From: Streptacidiphilus jeojiense
GTDB lineage: Bacteria; Actinomycetota; Actinomycetes; Streptomycetales; Streptomycetaceae
Assembly (NCBI RefSeq): GCF_000719095.1
Contig: NZ_JOEH01000041.1
Span: forward strand, 1-62,865
DNA length: 62,865 nucleotides
Direction of reading: 5' to 3'
Part shown: positions 1 through 8,757 of the stretch, piece by piece
How positions within the stretch are numbered: position 1 is the stretch's first letter
Layout of the letters: every line of letters begins with the position of its first letter
Notes under the pieces: generated by a model
Told to the model about the DNA's origin: nothing
Databases searched by the model: none
What the model saw: the letters and a program-made list of their open reading frames with translations, nothing else
Translations under genes and position numbers: made by a program

Positions 1-94
1 CGTCGAAGGTCTGGGCGGCCAGGGACGCCAGGCACTCCTCCAGGTAGAGCTCGACGTTGTAGATCGGGACGACCACGGAGAGGCGGGGGGCCAT
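1..94 (-). CDS. Family 2 glycosyltransferase, N-terminal fragment
   Basis: Only the first 31 codons are inside the window; the gene runs off the left edge. The visible N-terminus has the GT-A nucleotide-sugar start 'LSVVVPIYNVELYLEECL' followed by 'LAAQTF', which matches family 2 glycosyltransferases and the N-termini of the fused transferases at 325, 8515 and 8758. The gene is divergent from the 325 gene, so it probably belongs to the same surface-polymer locus. Whether it also carries a C-terminal TagF-like domain cannot be seen. Confidence 0.75.
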   Translation of the reverse strand, partial: MAPRLSVVVPIYNVELYLEECLASLAAQTFD

Positions 95-324
95 GAGGTG
101 CGGCGGGCCTTTCTGCGACTGGGGGCGCGGTGGATGTGTTTGACAGCTGATCGTATCCACCTATGGCCCTTCACCCTATCTGTCCGGATGGTGAACGGCA
201 CCCGCCGTCGGGGTGGACGGGCCCAAGAAAACGGTAAGCCGTCACCCCGTCGCGAAGGGCCCGACAAGCCGGTCCACGGCTGATCAGAGACGGTTCCGGG
301 GGGTGAACGCTACTGTGGTCCACC
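95..324. other. Divergent intergenic region
   Basis: These 230 bases separate two divergent glycosyltransferase genes. I see no open frame with a recognisable product. The right edge carries a candidate -10 box for the 325 gene; no clear -35 or operator was seen. Confidence 0.5.
311..316 (+). promoter_or_regulatory. -10 box TACTGT, likely leaderless promoter
   Basis: TACTGT fits the actinobacterial TANNNT -10 pattern. It ends 8 bases before the ATG at 325, and there is no Shine-Dalgarno sequence between them, so transcription probably starts at or next to the start codon. Confidence 0.45.
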
Positions 325-2517
325 ATGCCCCGGTTCAGCATCATCGTGCCCGCCTACCAGGTCCAGTCCTACCTCGGCGCCTGCCTGGACTCCGTCCTCG
401 AACAGTCCTACCGGGACTTCGAGCTGATCGGTGTCGACGACCGCTCGCCGGACGGCTGCGGCGAGATCCTCGACGGCTACGCGGCCCGGGACGAGCGGGT
501 CCGGGTGCTGCACCTGCCCGAGAACGTGGGCCTGGGCCGGGCCAGGAACGCCGGGATCGAGGCGGCCGGCGGCGAGTACCTGATCTTCCTCGACGGCGAC
601 GACACCTTCACCGAGGGGTCGCTCCGGGCGATTGCCGACCGGCTCGACGCCACCGGCGAGCCCGAGGTACTGGTGTACGACTACGCCCGCACCTACTGGG
701 ACGGCCGCGCGGTGCGCAGCCGCGACGGTGCGGCCGGAGCGTTCCGGACCGGTCAGGACCGGGCCGACGTCTTCACCGCCGCGGAGCGCGAGGACGTCCT
801 CAACCTGCTGATGGTGGTCTGGAACAAGGCCTACCGCAGGGACTTCGTCGAGCGGAACGCCTTCCGCTTCCCGGCCGGGTACTACGAGGACACCCCCTGG
901 ACCTATCCGGTGATGCTGACGGCGGCCACCATCGCCACGCTCGACCGGGTGGTGGTCCACTACCGGCAGCGCCGGCAGGGCGGCAACATCCTGGCCACGG
1001 TCAGCCGCAGGCACTTCGACATCTTCGCCCAGTACGACCTGGTGTTCGACTACGTCCAGGAGCGTCCCGAGCTGCACCGCTGGCTGCCGCTGCTGCACGC
1101 CCGGATGGTCGACCACCTGCGCACCGTCGGCAACCACCCGGACCGGGTGCCGGCCGAGGCGCGCAGGGAGTTCCACGAGCGCGCCGCCGAGGCCGAGAGC
1201 CGGCACCGGCCGGAGGGCGCCCCGGCCCGGACCGTGGCCGGCGACTGGAGGCACGGTCCGCTGGGCCGGCTGGCCAGGACCGCGGGCCGGACCGTGAACG
1301 AGGTCGGCCCGAAGGCCGGTCGGGCAGTGGCCCAGGGCCTGCTGACGACCTATCAGGCCGCCCAGCGGAGGCTGCCGCTGGATCGGCAGCTGGCCCTGTT
1401 CTCCTCCCACGGGTACCGGCCGCCGGCCTGCAACCCGGCGGCGATCCAGGCCAAGCTGCGGGAGCTGGCCCCGGGGATCAAGGCGGTCTGGGTGGTCGAT
1501 CCGGAGTACCGCGAGGACGTCCCCGAGGGGCTGGCCGTGGTGTCGCCCGGCTCCCGCGAGTACCGGGAGGCGGCCTCCCGAGCGACCTGGTCGGTCAGCA
1601 ACGTGCCCTTCGACGACAGCGCGCCCAAGCGCCAGGGCATGGTCTACCTGCAGACCCACTGCGGCACCCCGGTCAAGCGGATGGGCACCGACCTGCGCGA
1701 CTACCCGGCCGCCGGCTCCTCGCTCCGCTTCAACGAGATGCTGCGACGGGTCGACGACTGGGACTACAGCCTCAGCGCCAACCACTACTCCTCGCAGGTG
1801 TGGGAGCGGGTCTACCCCTCGGACTACCGGACCCTGGAGTACGGCTACCCGCGCAACGACGTCTACGCCACGGCCGGCGCCGCCGAGGTGCTGGCCGCCC
1901 GCGAGGAGCTCGGCGTCAAGCCCGGTCAGACGGTGCTGCTGTACGCGCCGACCACGCGCGAGTACCGCGCCAGCTACCGGCCCGGACTCGACCCGGCCGG
2001 GCTGGTCCGTGCGCTGGGGCCGGACCACGTGCTGCTGTACCGGGCGCACTTCTTGTCGGAGCACGAGCCGGTCGAGGCACCCGGGGTGATCGACGTGACC
2101 GCGTACCCCTCGGTGGAGCGGCTGGCCCTCGCCGCCGACGCGCTGATCACCGACTACTCGTCGCTGATGGTCGACTACGCCAACCTGGACCGGCCGATCA
2201 TCCTCTTCGCCGACGACCGCGAGGTCTACCGGCAGACCAGGGGCACCTATCTGGACCTCTTCTCGGGCCGCCCCGGACAGACCCCCGGCGCCACCGCGGG
2301 CACCGAGCAGGAGCTGACCGAGCTGCTCCGCTCCGGGGAGTGGCGCTCCGGCGCCAACGACGAGCTGCGTGGCGCCTTCCGTGAGCGCTTCTGCGCCTTC
2401 GACGACGGCCGGGCGGCGGAGCGGGTGGTCCGGACCGTCTTCCTGGGCGAGGCCACCCCGCTGCCGGTGGTCCCACTGGCGGAGCGGACCACCGCACCGA
2501 GGCCCGAGGAGCTGTAG
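325..2517 (+). CDS. GT2 glycosyltransferase fused to TagF-like glycerophosphotransferase
   Basis: The 730-residue protein has a GT-A domain at about 1-230 ('FSIIVPAYQVQSYL', metal motif DGDD near residue 92) and a CDP-glycerol:poly(glycerophosphate) glycerophosphotransferase-like domain at about 350-720. It would add a sugar and a polyol-phosphate to a lipid-linked wall polymer on the inner membrane face. The TagF signature TDYSSLMVDY and the second His ('RAHF') are present. The first catalytic motif reads QTHCGTPVKR (residues 443-452), so Cys446 occupies the position of the family's WHGTP His and a His sits one residue earlier. The family assignment is firm; the donor and acceptor are not. 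Confidence 0.85.
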   Translation: MPRFSIIVPAYQVQSYLGACLDSVLEQSYRDFELIGVDDRSPDGCGEILDGYAARDERVRVLHLPENVGLGRARNAGIEAAGGEYLIFLDGDDTFTEGSLRAIADRLDATGEPEVLVYDYARTYWDGRAVRSRDGAAGAFRTGQDRADVFTAAEREDVLNLLMVVWNKAYRRDFVERNAFRFPAGYYEDTPWTYPVMLTAATIATLDRVVVHYRQRRQGGNILATVSRRHFDIFAQYDLVFDYVQERPELHRWLPLLHARMVDHLRTVGNHPDRVPAEARREFHERAAEAESRHRPEGAPARTVAGDWRHGPLGRLARTAGRTVNEVGPKAGRAVAQGLLTTYQAAQRRLPLDRQLALFSSHGYRPPACNPAAIQAKLRELAPGIKAVWVVDPEYREDVPEGLAVVSPGSREYREAASRATWSVSNVPFDDSAPKRQGMVYLQTHCGTPVKRMGTDLRDYPAAGSSLRFNEMLRRVDDWDYSLSANHYSSQVWERVYPSDYRTLEYGYPRNDVYATAGAAEVLAAREELGVKPGQTVLLYAPTTREYRASYRPGLDPAGLVRALGPDHVLLYRAHFLSEHEPVEAPGVIDVTAYPSVERLALAADALITDYSSLMVDYANLDRPIILFADDREVYRQTRGTYLDLFSGRPGQTPGATAGTEQELTELLRSGEWRSGANDELRGAFRERFCAFDDGRAAERVVRTVFLGEATPLPVVPLAERTTAPRPEEL

Positions 2518-2572
2518 ATCGGCCACTACATGGACTTCATATGTACGGCACATGTACTGGGTAAGAATCTCT

Positions 2573-2578
2573 GATACT
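2573..2578 (+). promoter_or_regulatory. -10 box GATACT, likely leaderless promoter
   Basis: GATACT lies 8 bases before the ATG at 2587, in a short AT-rich patch (about 2518-2580) that stands out from the surrounding GC-rich DNA. No ribosome-binding site is visible upstream of the start. Confidence 0.4.
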
Positions 2579-2586
2579 TTCCCGGG

Positions 2587-5100
2587 ATGCTTCCCGATGG
2601 AGACGATCACCGCCGCGGGCCTGTCCTGGACAGCGCCCGCCGCATCCCGGCCCAGGCGCGAGCGCTGCCCCGACGTGTGGCGCGCCGTCTCCTGAGGGCC
2701 GGTCTGCCGCCCCTCAACGCCCAGTTGCTGGCTGCGGACTGGCAGGACGGGAAGCTGCGGCTGCGCGGATACGCCTATCTCCGCGACCTGCCGGCCGGAT
2801 CCCGCGGCGGTGAGGTCAGGGGCGCCTGGCTGCGCAGCGGCCGCACCCGGCTGCTGAAGGTAAGACTGCGGACGGTGCCGGAGCCGGAGGCGACCATCCG
2901 CTCCAAGCAGCGGCGGCACAGCTACGACCGGTCCGGGTTCGAGGCCGTGGTCGATCCGCGGCAGCTGTTCGGCGACGCCGCGCGGACCAGCTGGCGGCTG
3001 TCGCTGGCGATCGCCGTCCCCGGGCTGCTGCGGCACGGCGGGGTCGGCACCGCCGAGGCGCCAGCAGCCCCGGCGCCCTACCGGCTGGACGACGGGACCC
3101 GGGTGGTGCCGGTCTTCGAGCGGGGCTCGCTGGTGCTGCACGCGGAGCGTCCGGGGGTGGTCCTGGACGGGCTGCAGGAATCAGAAGAAACGATTCTGCT
3201 CCGGGGTACGGTGCTGGACCCCGCGCTGAAGGGTCCGCTGGAACTGCGGGTCAACCGGCCCCGGGGCGCCGCCGACCTCAGCTTCCCGGTGGAGTCCGAC
3301 GGGACCGCCTTCACCGTCGAGCTCCCGTTGAGCGCGTTCCAGGCGCCGGCCGAGGCGGAGCGGACCGCCCAGGAGCAGTACGGCGTCCGGCTGGTCGGCG
3401 CCAACGGTCCCGACCTGCCGATCGACGCCACCGGGGTGGCGCCCCACAGTCGCCACCCGGTCCCCGGGACCGGGGGCCGCCGCGAGCTGTGCATCACCAC
3501 CGGCCCCTTCGGCGACCTGCTGCTGTGCGACCAGGAGCCGCGGGTCTCCGTCGACTCGGCGCGCTGGAGCGAGGACGGCGAGGTGCTGCTGGACGGACGC
3601 TTCGGCTCGCTCCTGGACCAGCCGTTGGAGCTGATCGCCCAGCACAGCGGAAGCCGGGAGGAGGTCGCCTTCCCGGTGGTCCGCGACGGCGACCGGATCC
3701 ACGGCCGGCTGCGGCCCGACGACATCGCGAGCGCGGGCGGCTCCTTCCCGCTCGGCGAGGGCAACTGGTACTTCTTCCTCCGCGAGAAGGACGGGGACGG
3801 GACCGCCCCGCTGCACGCCCTGCGCCTCGCCCCGGCGCAGCACCCCTCGGTCCCCGCGGCCCGCACCGCCCCCGACGGCCGGGTGTTCACCCTGCAGCGC
3901 CGCTTCCACGACCAACTGCTGCTGGTCTCGGGATCCGTGCTGGCCCAGGACGAGCGCGGCGGCTACAACGCCGAACAGCTCCAGGCCCGCTACCGGGCCG
4001 ACCGCACCCGGCCGCTGCTGCCCGCCGTGCTCTACAGCAGCTTCGACGGCCGGCAGTACTCCGACTCGCCCCGGGCGGTCCACGAGGAACTGCGTGACCG
4101 GGGCGCCGCCCTGGAGCACGTCTGGGCGGTCAGGGACGGTCAGGCCAAGGTCCCCGAGACCGTCGGCACCGTGCCGCACGGCAGCGCCGCCTGGCACGAG
4201 GCGCTGGCCCGGTCCAGCCACATCGTCACCAACACCCAGCTGCCGGAGTGGTTCGAGCGCCGGGAGGGCCAGTTCGTGGTGCAGACCTGGCACGGCACCC
4301 CGCTGAAGCGCATCGGCATGGACCTGGCCGGCACCGCTGAGGCCAACGCCGAGTACATAGCCTCCATCCCGGCGCGCTCCCGGCAGTGGAGCGTGCTGCT
4401 CACCCCCAACCGCTTCAGCACCCCGCACCTCAAGCGCTCCTTCGGCTACCGGGGCGAGGTGCTGGAGAGCGGCTACCCGCGCAGCGACCGCTTCCACGGC
4501 GCCGACCGGTCCAAGATCGCCGCCCAGGTCAAGGCGGAGCTGGGGATCCCCGAGGGGAAGCGGGTCGTGCTGTACGCGCCCACCTGGCGCGACGACCGGC
4601 GCCGCGGCGGCGGACGCTACGAGCTCGACATGCAGTTCGACCTCGCGGAGGCCGGGAAGGCCCTCGGGGACAGCACCGTGGTCCTGCTGCGCCGCCACTA
4701 CCTGGTCACCGACCGGCTGCCGGGCGGGCACGACGGCTTCGTGCTGGACGTCTCCCGCTACCAGGACGTCGCCGAGCTGATGCTCGTCAGCGACGTCCTG
4801 GTGACCGACTACTCCTCACTGATGTTCGACTTCGCCCAGACCGGCCGTCCGATCCTGTTCCACGTCCACGACCTGGAGCACTACCGGGACACCCTGCGCG
4901 GGTTCTGCTTCGACTTCGAGGCCACCGCCCCGGGGCCGCTGCTCCGCGACACGGCCGCGCTGGTGCAGGCGCTGCGCGACCCCGAGGCGGCCACCGCCGA
5001 CCACGCCGAGGCGTACCGGGCGTTCCGCGAGTGCTTCTGCGATCTGGACGACGGCCGGGCCGCGGCGCGGGTGGTCGACCGGATGCTGGAGCACGGCTGA
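2587..5100 (+). CDS. TagF-like CDP-glycerol glycerophosphotransferase with beta-rich N-terminal extension
   Basis: The 837-residue protein has no GT2 domain. About 400 residues of beta-rich sequence come first; the stretch near 40-150 is related to the middle of the 1179-residue protein encoded at 8758, sharing patterns such as 'LPAGS' and 'PGLLRH'. The C-terminal half (about 440-830) is a complete TagF-like domain, with QTWHGTPLKR (His569), 'LRRHY' and TDYSSLMFDF. This is the copy in the locus with the most canonical catalytic motifs. It probably polymerises or primes a polyol-phosphate chain using CDP-glycerol or a similar donor. The start is supported by the -10 box 8 bases upstream. Confidence 0.85.
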   Translation: MLPDGDDHRRGPVLDSARRIPAQARALPRRVARRLLRAGLPPLNAQLLAADWQDGKLRLRGYAYLRDLPAGSRGGEVRGAWLRSGRTRLLKVRLRTVPEPEATIRSKQRRHSYDRSGFEAVVDPRQLFGDAARTSWRLSLAIAVPGLLRHGGVGTAEAPAAPAPYRLDDGTRVVPVFERGSLVLHAERPGVVLDGLQESEETILLRGTVLDPALKGPLELRVNRPRGAADLSFPVESDGTAFTVELPLSAFQAPAEAERTAQEQYGVRLVGANGPDLPIDATGVAPHSRHPVPGTGGRRELCITTGPFGDLLLCDQEPRVSVDSARWSEDGEVLLDGRFGSLLDQPLELIAQHSGSREEVAFPVVRDGDRIHGRLRPDDIASAGGSFPLGEGNWYFFLREKDGDGTAPLHALRLAPAQHPSVPAARTAPDGRVFTLQRRFHDQLLLVSGSVLAQDERGGYNAEQLQARYRADRTRPLLPAVLYSSFDGRQYSDSPRAVHEELRDRGAALEHVWAVRDGQAKVPETVGTVPHGSAAWHEALARSSHIVTNTQLPEWFERREGQFVVQTWHGTPLKRIGMDLAGTAEANAEYIASIPARSRQWSVLLTPNRFSTPHLKRSFGYRGEVLESGYPRSDRFHGADRSKIAAQVKAELGIPEGKRVVLYAPTWRDDRRRGGGRYELDMQFDLAEAGKALGDSTVVLLRRHYLVTDRLPGGHDGFVLDVSRYQDVAELMLVSDVLVTDYSSLMFDFAQTGRPILFHVHDLEHYRDTLRGFCFDFEATAPGPLLRDTAALVQALRDPEAATADHAEAYRAFRECFCDLDDGRAAARVVDRMLEHG

Positions 5101-5112
5101 GAGCCGTGCTCC
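5088..5112. terminator. Perfect 11-bp hairpin at convergent gene ends
   Basis: GGAGCACGGCT and AGCCGTGCTCC form a perfect stem with the loop GAG. It overlaps the stop codon of the 2587 gene and faces the end of the convergent methyltransferase gene. There is no U-tract, as is usual in these genomes. Confidence 0.6.
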
Positions 5113-5142
5113 ATGGGTCCGTGATCCGGGACGTCCGGTCCG

Positions 5143-6093
5143 TCAGCCGCTGCGCCGGCGGCGGCGGACCACGGCCCGGGTGACCACCGGCGGGAGCCAG
5201 TCCGCGGCCAGCCGCTTCAGCCGGGCCGAGGACTGCGGTGCCCGGGCGGCGTCGCCCCGCTGCTCCCCGGTCCGCGCGGCCGCCTGCGCCTCGCCGTGGA
5301 ACCGGGACAGCGGGAAGGCCGGCGGCTCGCCCTTCCCCCACATCTGGATGAAGTCCTCGCCGGCGAGGCTGTGGTCGGCCGATCCGCGGTCCGGCCACTG
5401 CGCCAGCGCGCTCCGCAGCGCCGTCCTGGCCGGCTCGGGGTCGCCCCAGGTGCCGTAGAACTTCTGCGGGGAGACGCAGATCGGATGCAGCCCGTGGTCC
5501 AGCACGGCCTGCCAGACGGCGGCGGCCACCCCGGGGGTGTGCTCGGTGCGGTAGTCGTCGAGCACGACCACGCCGTCCGGCAGCAGGACCTCCCTGGCCA
5601 CCTGGATGTCGCCGACCACGTGCTCGTACAGGTGCGAGGCGTCCACGTGCACGAACCGGCAACTGCCGGCCGGGACCCGGCCGTCGGCCAGTGCCGAGGT
5701 CGGGGCCTGGATGATCTCCGGCAGCGTGTCGTGGAACGCCAGGTAGTTCTGCTCGAAGCGGACCCTGCTGAGCGTGGACTGGTAGAAGTCGGCCACTTCG
5801 GCGCCGTTGGCCTCGTCGTCCGCGACCTCCGAGTCGAAGAGGTCACAGACCGTCAACTTCTCGTCGGGGTGCAGGTAGTGGCCCAGCAGGACGGCGCTCT
5901 TCCCCAGGTATACGCCGAGTTCGAGCAGGTCGCCGTGGACCTCCCGCTGGAAGTCGCCGAGGAACCAGTCGAAGAGGACGCGGTCGTTGGCGAAGAACCA
6001 GCCGGGTATGTCGTCCAGCCGTTCCGGGCGGGGCGCCTTGGGCTGCGCGGTCTGGGAGGGCACAGCGGGGGAGGGTGCGGTGGCAGAGGACAC
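5143..6093 (-). CDS. TylF/Methyltransf_24-like class I SAM methyltransferase
   Basis: The 316-residue protein has the SAM-binding motif 'LLELGVYLGKSAVLLG' and the metal/substrate segment 'HVDASHLYEHVVGDI ... GVVVLDDY' typical of macrocin-O-methyltransferase-like enzymes acting on sugar hydroxyls. I chose the GTG at 6093 because GGAG lies 8 bases upstream; the frame stays open further up but encodes a proline/glycine-rich stretch unlike the family. Flanked by glycopolymer glycosyltransferases, it may O-methylate a sugar of that polymer. The substrate is inferred only. Confidence 0.75.
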   Translation of the reverse strand: MSSATAPSPAVPSQTAQPKAPRPERLDDIPGWFFANDRVLFDWFLGDFQREVHGDLLELGVYLGKSAVLLGHYLHPDEKLTVCDLFDSEVADDEANGAEVADFYQSTLSRVRFEQNYLAFHDTLPEIIQAPTSALADGRVPAGSCRFVHVDASHLYEHVVGDIQVAREVLLPDGVVVLDDYRTEHTPGVAAAVWQAVLDHGLHPICVSPQKFYGTWGDPEPARTALRSALAQWPDRGSADHSLAGEDFIQMWGKGEPPAFPLSRFHGEAQAAARTGEQRGDAARAPQSSARLKRLAADWLPPVVTRAVVRRRRRSG

Positions 6094-6199
6094 TCTGGAG
6101 ACTCCGAGAGGTGGGGGTGGCTGCTCGGGTGGTACGGCTTCCCTGCCGCGCGACCCTACCCCCGATCCACTGCATATGGACAGGTTCTTCACGGCATGC

Positions 6200-8515
6200 T
6201 CACTGATGGGCCCTGGTGTCCGTCCTGGCGTCCATGGCGGCGGCGCCGGAGCGGTCGCCCTGCCGGCCGATCACCGCGGCCTCCTCGGCGACCAGCCGCT
6301 GCGCCTCCCGGGGGGAGGGGGCGTGCGCCCGGCCCGCGAGCGGGAGCACCGGGGGGACCTCCTGCCCGCCCAGGAACAGGGTGCGGACCACCCGCTCCGC
6401 GGCCAGGCCGTCGTCGTGGGTGCAGAAGCGCTCGCGGAACGCCGCGCGCAGGCCGGCCGAGTGCCCGCTGTCCCAGGCGCCGGAGCGGAAGGCGTGCGCC
6501 AGGGTGTCCTCGTCCGCGGTGACCAGGCCCGGGGTCTCCCCGGGGCGGCCGGACAGCAGGTCGAAGTAGACCCCGCGGGTCTCCCGGTACACCTCCCAGT
6601 CCGGGGCGTGCACGACGATCGGCCGGTCCAGGTCGGCGTAGTCGAAGAGGATCGACGAGTAGTCGGTGACCAGGGCGTCGGCGGCCAGCATCAGCTCCTC
6701 CACGCAGGGGTGCAGCGACACGTCGCGCACCAGTCCGCGCCGCTGCAGGTCGCTGAGCACGGCGTCCTCGCCGTAGAAGTAGTGCGCCCGCACCAGCAGG
6801 GTGAAGCCCTCGCCCAGGGCCCGGCAGAGCCTGGCGAGGTCCAGCTGCAGCCGGAACTCCCGCTGGTGGTCCCGGTGCGTGGGCGCGTAGAGGATCGCCG
6901 TGGTGCCGGCCGGGATGCCCAGCTCCGCCCTGACCCGCAGCACCTCGGCGGCGTCGGCGGTGGCCAGCACGTCGTTGCGCGGATAGCCGGCCTCCAGGCT
7001 CTCGAAGGTGCCGGGGAAGACCCGGTCCCACACCTCGGTGGAGTGCCGGTTGGAGGACAGGCTGAAGTCCCACTGGCCGACCATGCCCATCAGTCGGTTC
7101 CAGTTGACCTTGGCGGAGCAGGCCGGGTGGTCCAGCTGGTCCAGGCCCATCTTCTTCAGCGGCGTCCCGTGATGGGTCATCAGGAAGCGCTGCCCGGGGC
7201 GCTTGGGGTGGACCAGGCCCAGGCCCGAGTTGGTCACCAGCCAGCCGGCCCTGGTGACGTACCACCAGAACTTCGGGGACCGCAGCAGGACGTGGTCGGT
7301 GCCCGGGGGCACCGTCTCGGCGCCCTTCTGGGTCAGCACCCACACGCCCCGCACGCCGGGCGCGAGCTGCCTGGCCCGGGCGTGGATCGCGCCCGGGTTG
7401 CTGCCGGTGGAGGCGCCCCAGTAGGAGCAGTACAGGGCCAGGTCGCGGCGGATCGGCAGCATCCCGCCGACCCGCCGGGCGACCTTGACCGCCTGGCCGG
7501 TGGCCCGTCGGCCGATCCGCTCGCGGCTCTCCAGCAGGCGCTTCCGGGCGCGGTCGAGCGCCTGGCCGGCCAGGAACGCCGGGCGTGAACCGGTCAGCAC
7601 GCCACGGGCCCGCAGGCCGCCGAGGCCCGGCAGCCCGCCGGCGGTGAAGCGGCGCCAGCGGGCGCAGCTGTCGGCGGCGGCCCGGAAGAAGGCGGCGGTC
7701 TCGGAGCGGGACGCGGAGCCGGGGCGGGCCAGCTCGTCCAGCACGGTGCGCACCATCCGCTCCAGGACCAGCCGGGCCAGCGCCGGGTCGCCCTGGACCC
7801 GGGTGAGCAGTTCCTCGAAGCCCTTCAGCGACGCCGGGTCGCAGCGGCGCTCGGTGGCCGGGACCCGCGGGTCCCGCTGCACCCGGCGCACCAGGCACAG
7901 CTCGGGGGTGGTGGCGACGGTCTCGGCGTCCAGCAGCGAGCGGTAGGCGAAGACCGGTTCCGGGTCGGCGCCGGGGAACGGGCCGGGTCCGTTGGGGGCG
8001 CAGAAGTCCCGGCGCAGCACCCGGTTGGCGCGCAGCGGCGGCAGCCGCAGCAGGGCCGGCCGGGCGGCCGGTCCCGCGGTCCCGCCGTCGTCCGACCGGC
8101 TCGGCGGCACCACGCCCCTGAGCTGCTGCGGCCGCCCCTGCCAGTCGTCCGTCCGGTGCGCGAACACCAGCACCTGCGGGTCCTTCGCGGCGGTGAGGGC
8201 GCGGTCCAGCACCTCCAGGGCGTGCGGGGTGAGCACGTCGTCGGCGGACAGCAGCAGCAGGTACTCGCCCGAGGCCCGGTCCGCGCCCAGGCGCAGCGCG
8301 GCGTCCTCGTCACCGGTCCGACGGGACGTCAGCAGCAGCACCCGGGGGTCCAGCCGGGTGAACTCGGTGGCGATGGCCGCGGTGTGGTCGGTCGAACCGG
8401 CGTCCACCACGATCAGCTGCACTTCGCCGAAGGACTGCGAGAGCACGGACTCCAGACAGGTCCTGAGGTGCCGTTGGGCATTGCGGGCCGGGACGATGAT
8501 GCTGAAGCGGGGCAT
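6200..8515 (-). CDS. GT2 glycosyltransferase fused to TagF-like glycerophosphotransferase
   Basis: The 771-residue protein starts with a GT-A domain ('FSIIVPARNAQRHL', acidic motif SADD) and ends with a TagF-like domain containing THHGTPLKK, 'VRAHY' and TDYSSILFDY. Both catalytic His positions are kept. It is the closest architectural relative of the 325 product and lies on the opposite strand, 8 kb away. It ends about 100 bases after the likely methyltransferase start, so transcription may run through both. It likely extends a lipid-linked wall polymer in the cytoplasm. Confidence 0.85.
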   Translation of the reverse strand: MPRFSIIVPARNAQRHLRTCLESVLSQSFGEVQLIVVDAGSTDHTAAIATEFTRLDPRVLLLTSRRTGDEDAALRLGADRASGEYLLLLSADDVLTPHALEVLDRALTAAKDPQVLVFAHRTDDWQGRPQQLRGVVPPSRSDDGGTAGPAARPALLRLPPLRANRVLRRDFCAPNGPGPFPGADPEPVFAYRSLLDAETVATTPELCLVRRVQRDPRVPATERRCDPASLKGFEELLTRVQGDPALARLVLERMVRTVLDELARPGSASRSETAAFFRAAADSCARWRRFTAGGLPGLGGLRARGVLTGSRPAFLAGQALDRARKRLLESRERIGRRATGQAVKVARRVGGMLPIRRDLALYCSYWGASTGSNPGAIHARARQLAPGVRGVWVLTQKGAETVPPGTDHVLLRSPKFWWYVTRAGWLVTNSGLGLVHPKRPGQRFLMTHHGTPLKKMGLDQLDHPACSAKVNWNRLMGMVGQWDFSLSSNRHSTEVWDRVFPGTFESLEAGYPRNDVLATADAAEVLRVRAELGIPAGTTAILYAPTHRDHQREFRLQLDLARLCRALGEGFTLLVRAHYFYGEDAVLSDLQRRGLVRDVSLHPCVEELMLAADALVTDYSSILFDYADLDRPIVVHAPDWEVYRETRGVYFDLLSGRPGETPGLVTADEDTLAHAFRSGAWDSGHSAGLRAAFRERFCTHDDGLAAERVVRTLFLGGQEVPPVLPLAGRAHAPSPREAQRLVAEEAAVIGRQGDRSGAAAMDARTDTRAHQ

Positions 8516-8757
8516 GGGATTCCGTCGTGTCGAGGGCCAGGCGGGGCACGGCTGGGCCGGTGGGTGGCGTCACGGCCTGCATCGACAGCGGAACGTAGTG
8601 ATCTGGTAACAATCTGTCAAGTCCGCTGCGCCGTCCATGCGGTGGGCCCGGATTCACCTGAACGGGCGAGGGCGGGTGACCTTCTTCCGGGCGCCCGGGT
8701 TGGAGGTCCAACCGGGGATTCCCCGGGTTCCCGCCCCGCCCGGAACAGGTTGCCGCC
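8516..8757. other. Divergent intergenic region between two fused transferase genes
   Basis: These 242 bases hold the promoters of both divergent fusion genes. An AT-richer patch, around 8595-8625 ('gatctggtaacaatctgtcaa'-like, internally TAACAAT), is the likely core. I could not assign boxes with confidence and see no small gene. Confidence 0.4.

Noticed and set aside
310..3141. Very long open frames antisense to the wall-polymer genes (for example 310-3141 minus, 10183-12498 minus)
   Set aside because: They are Gly/Arg/Pro/Val-rich, lack any domain, and lie opposite genes with clear domains; high GC makes such frames common.
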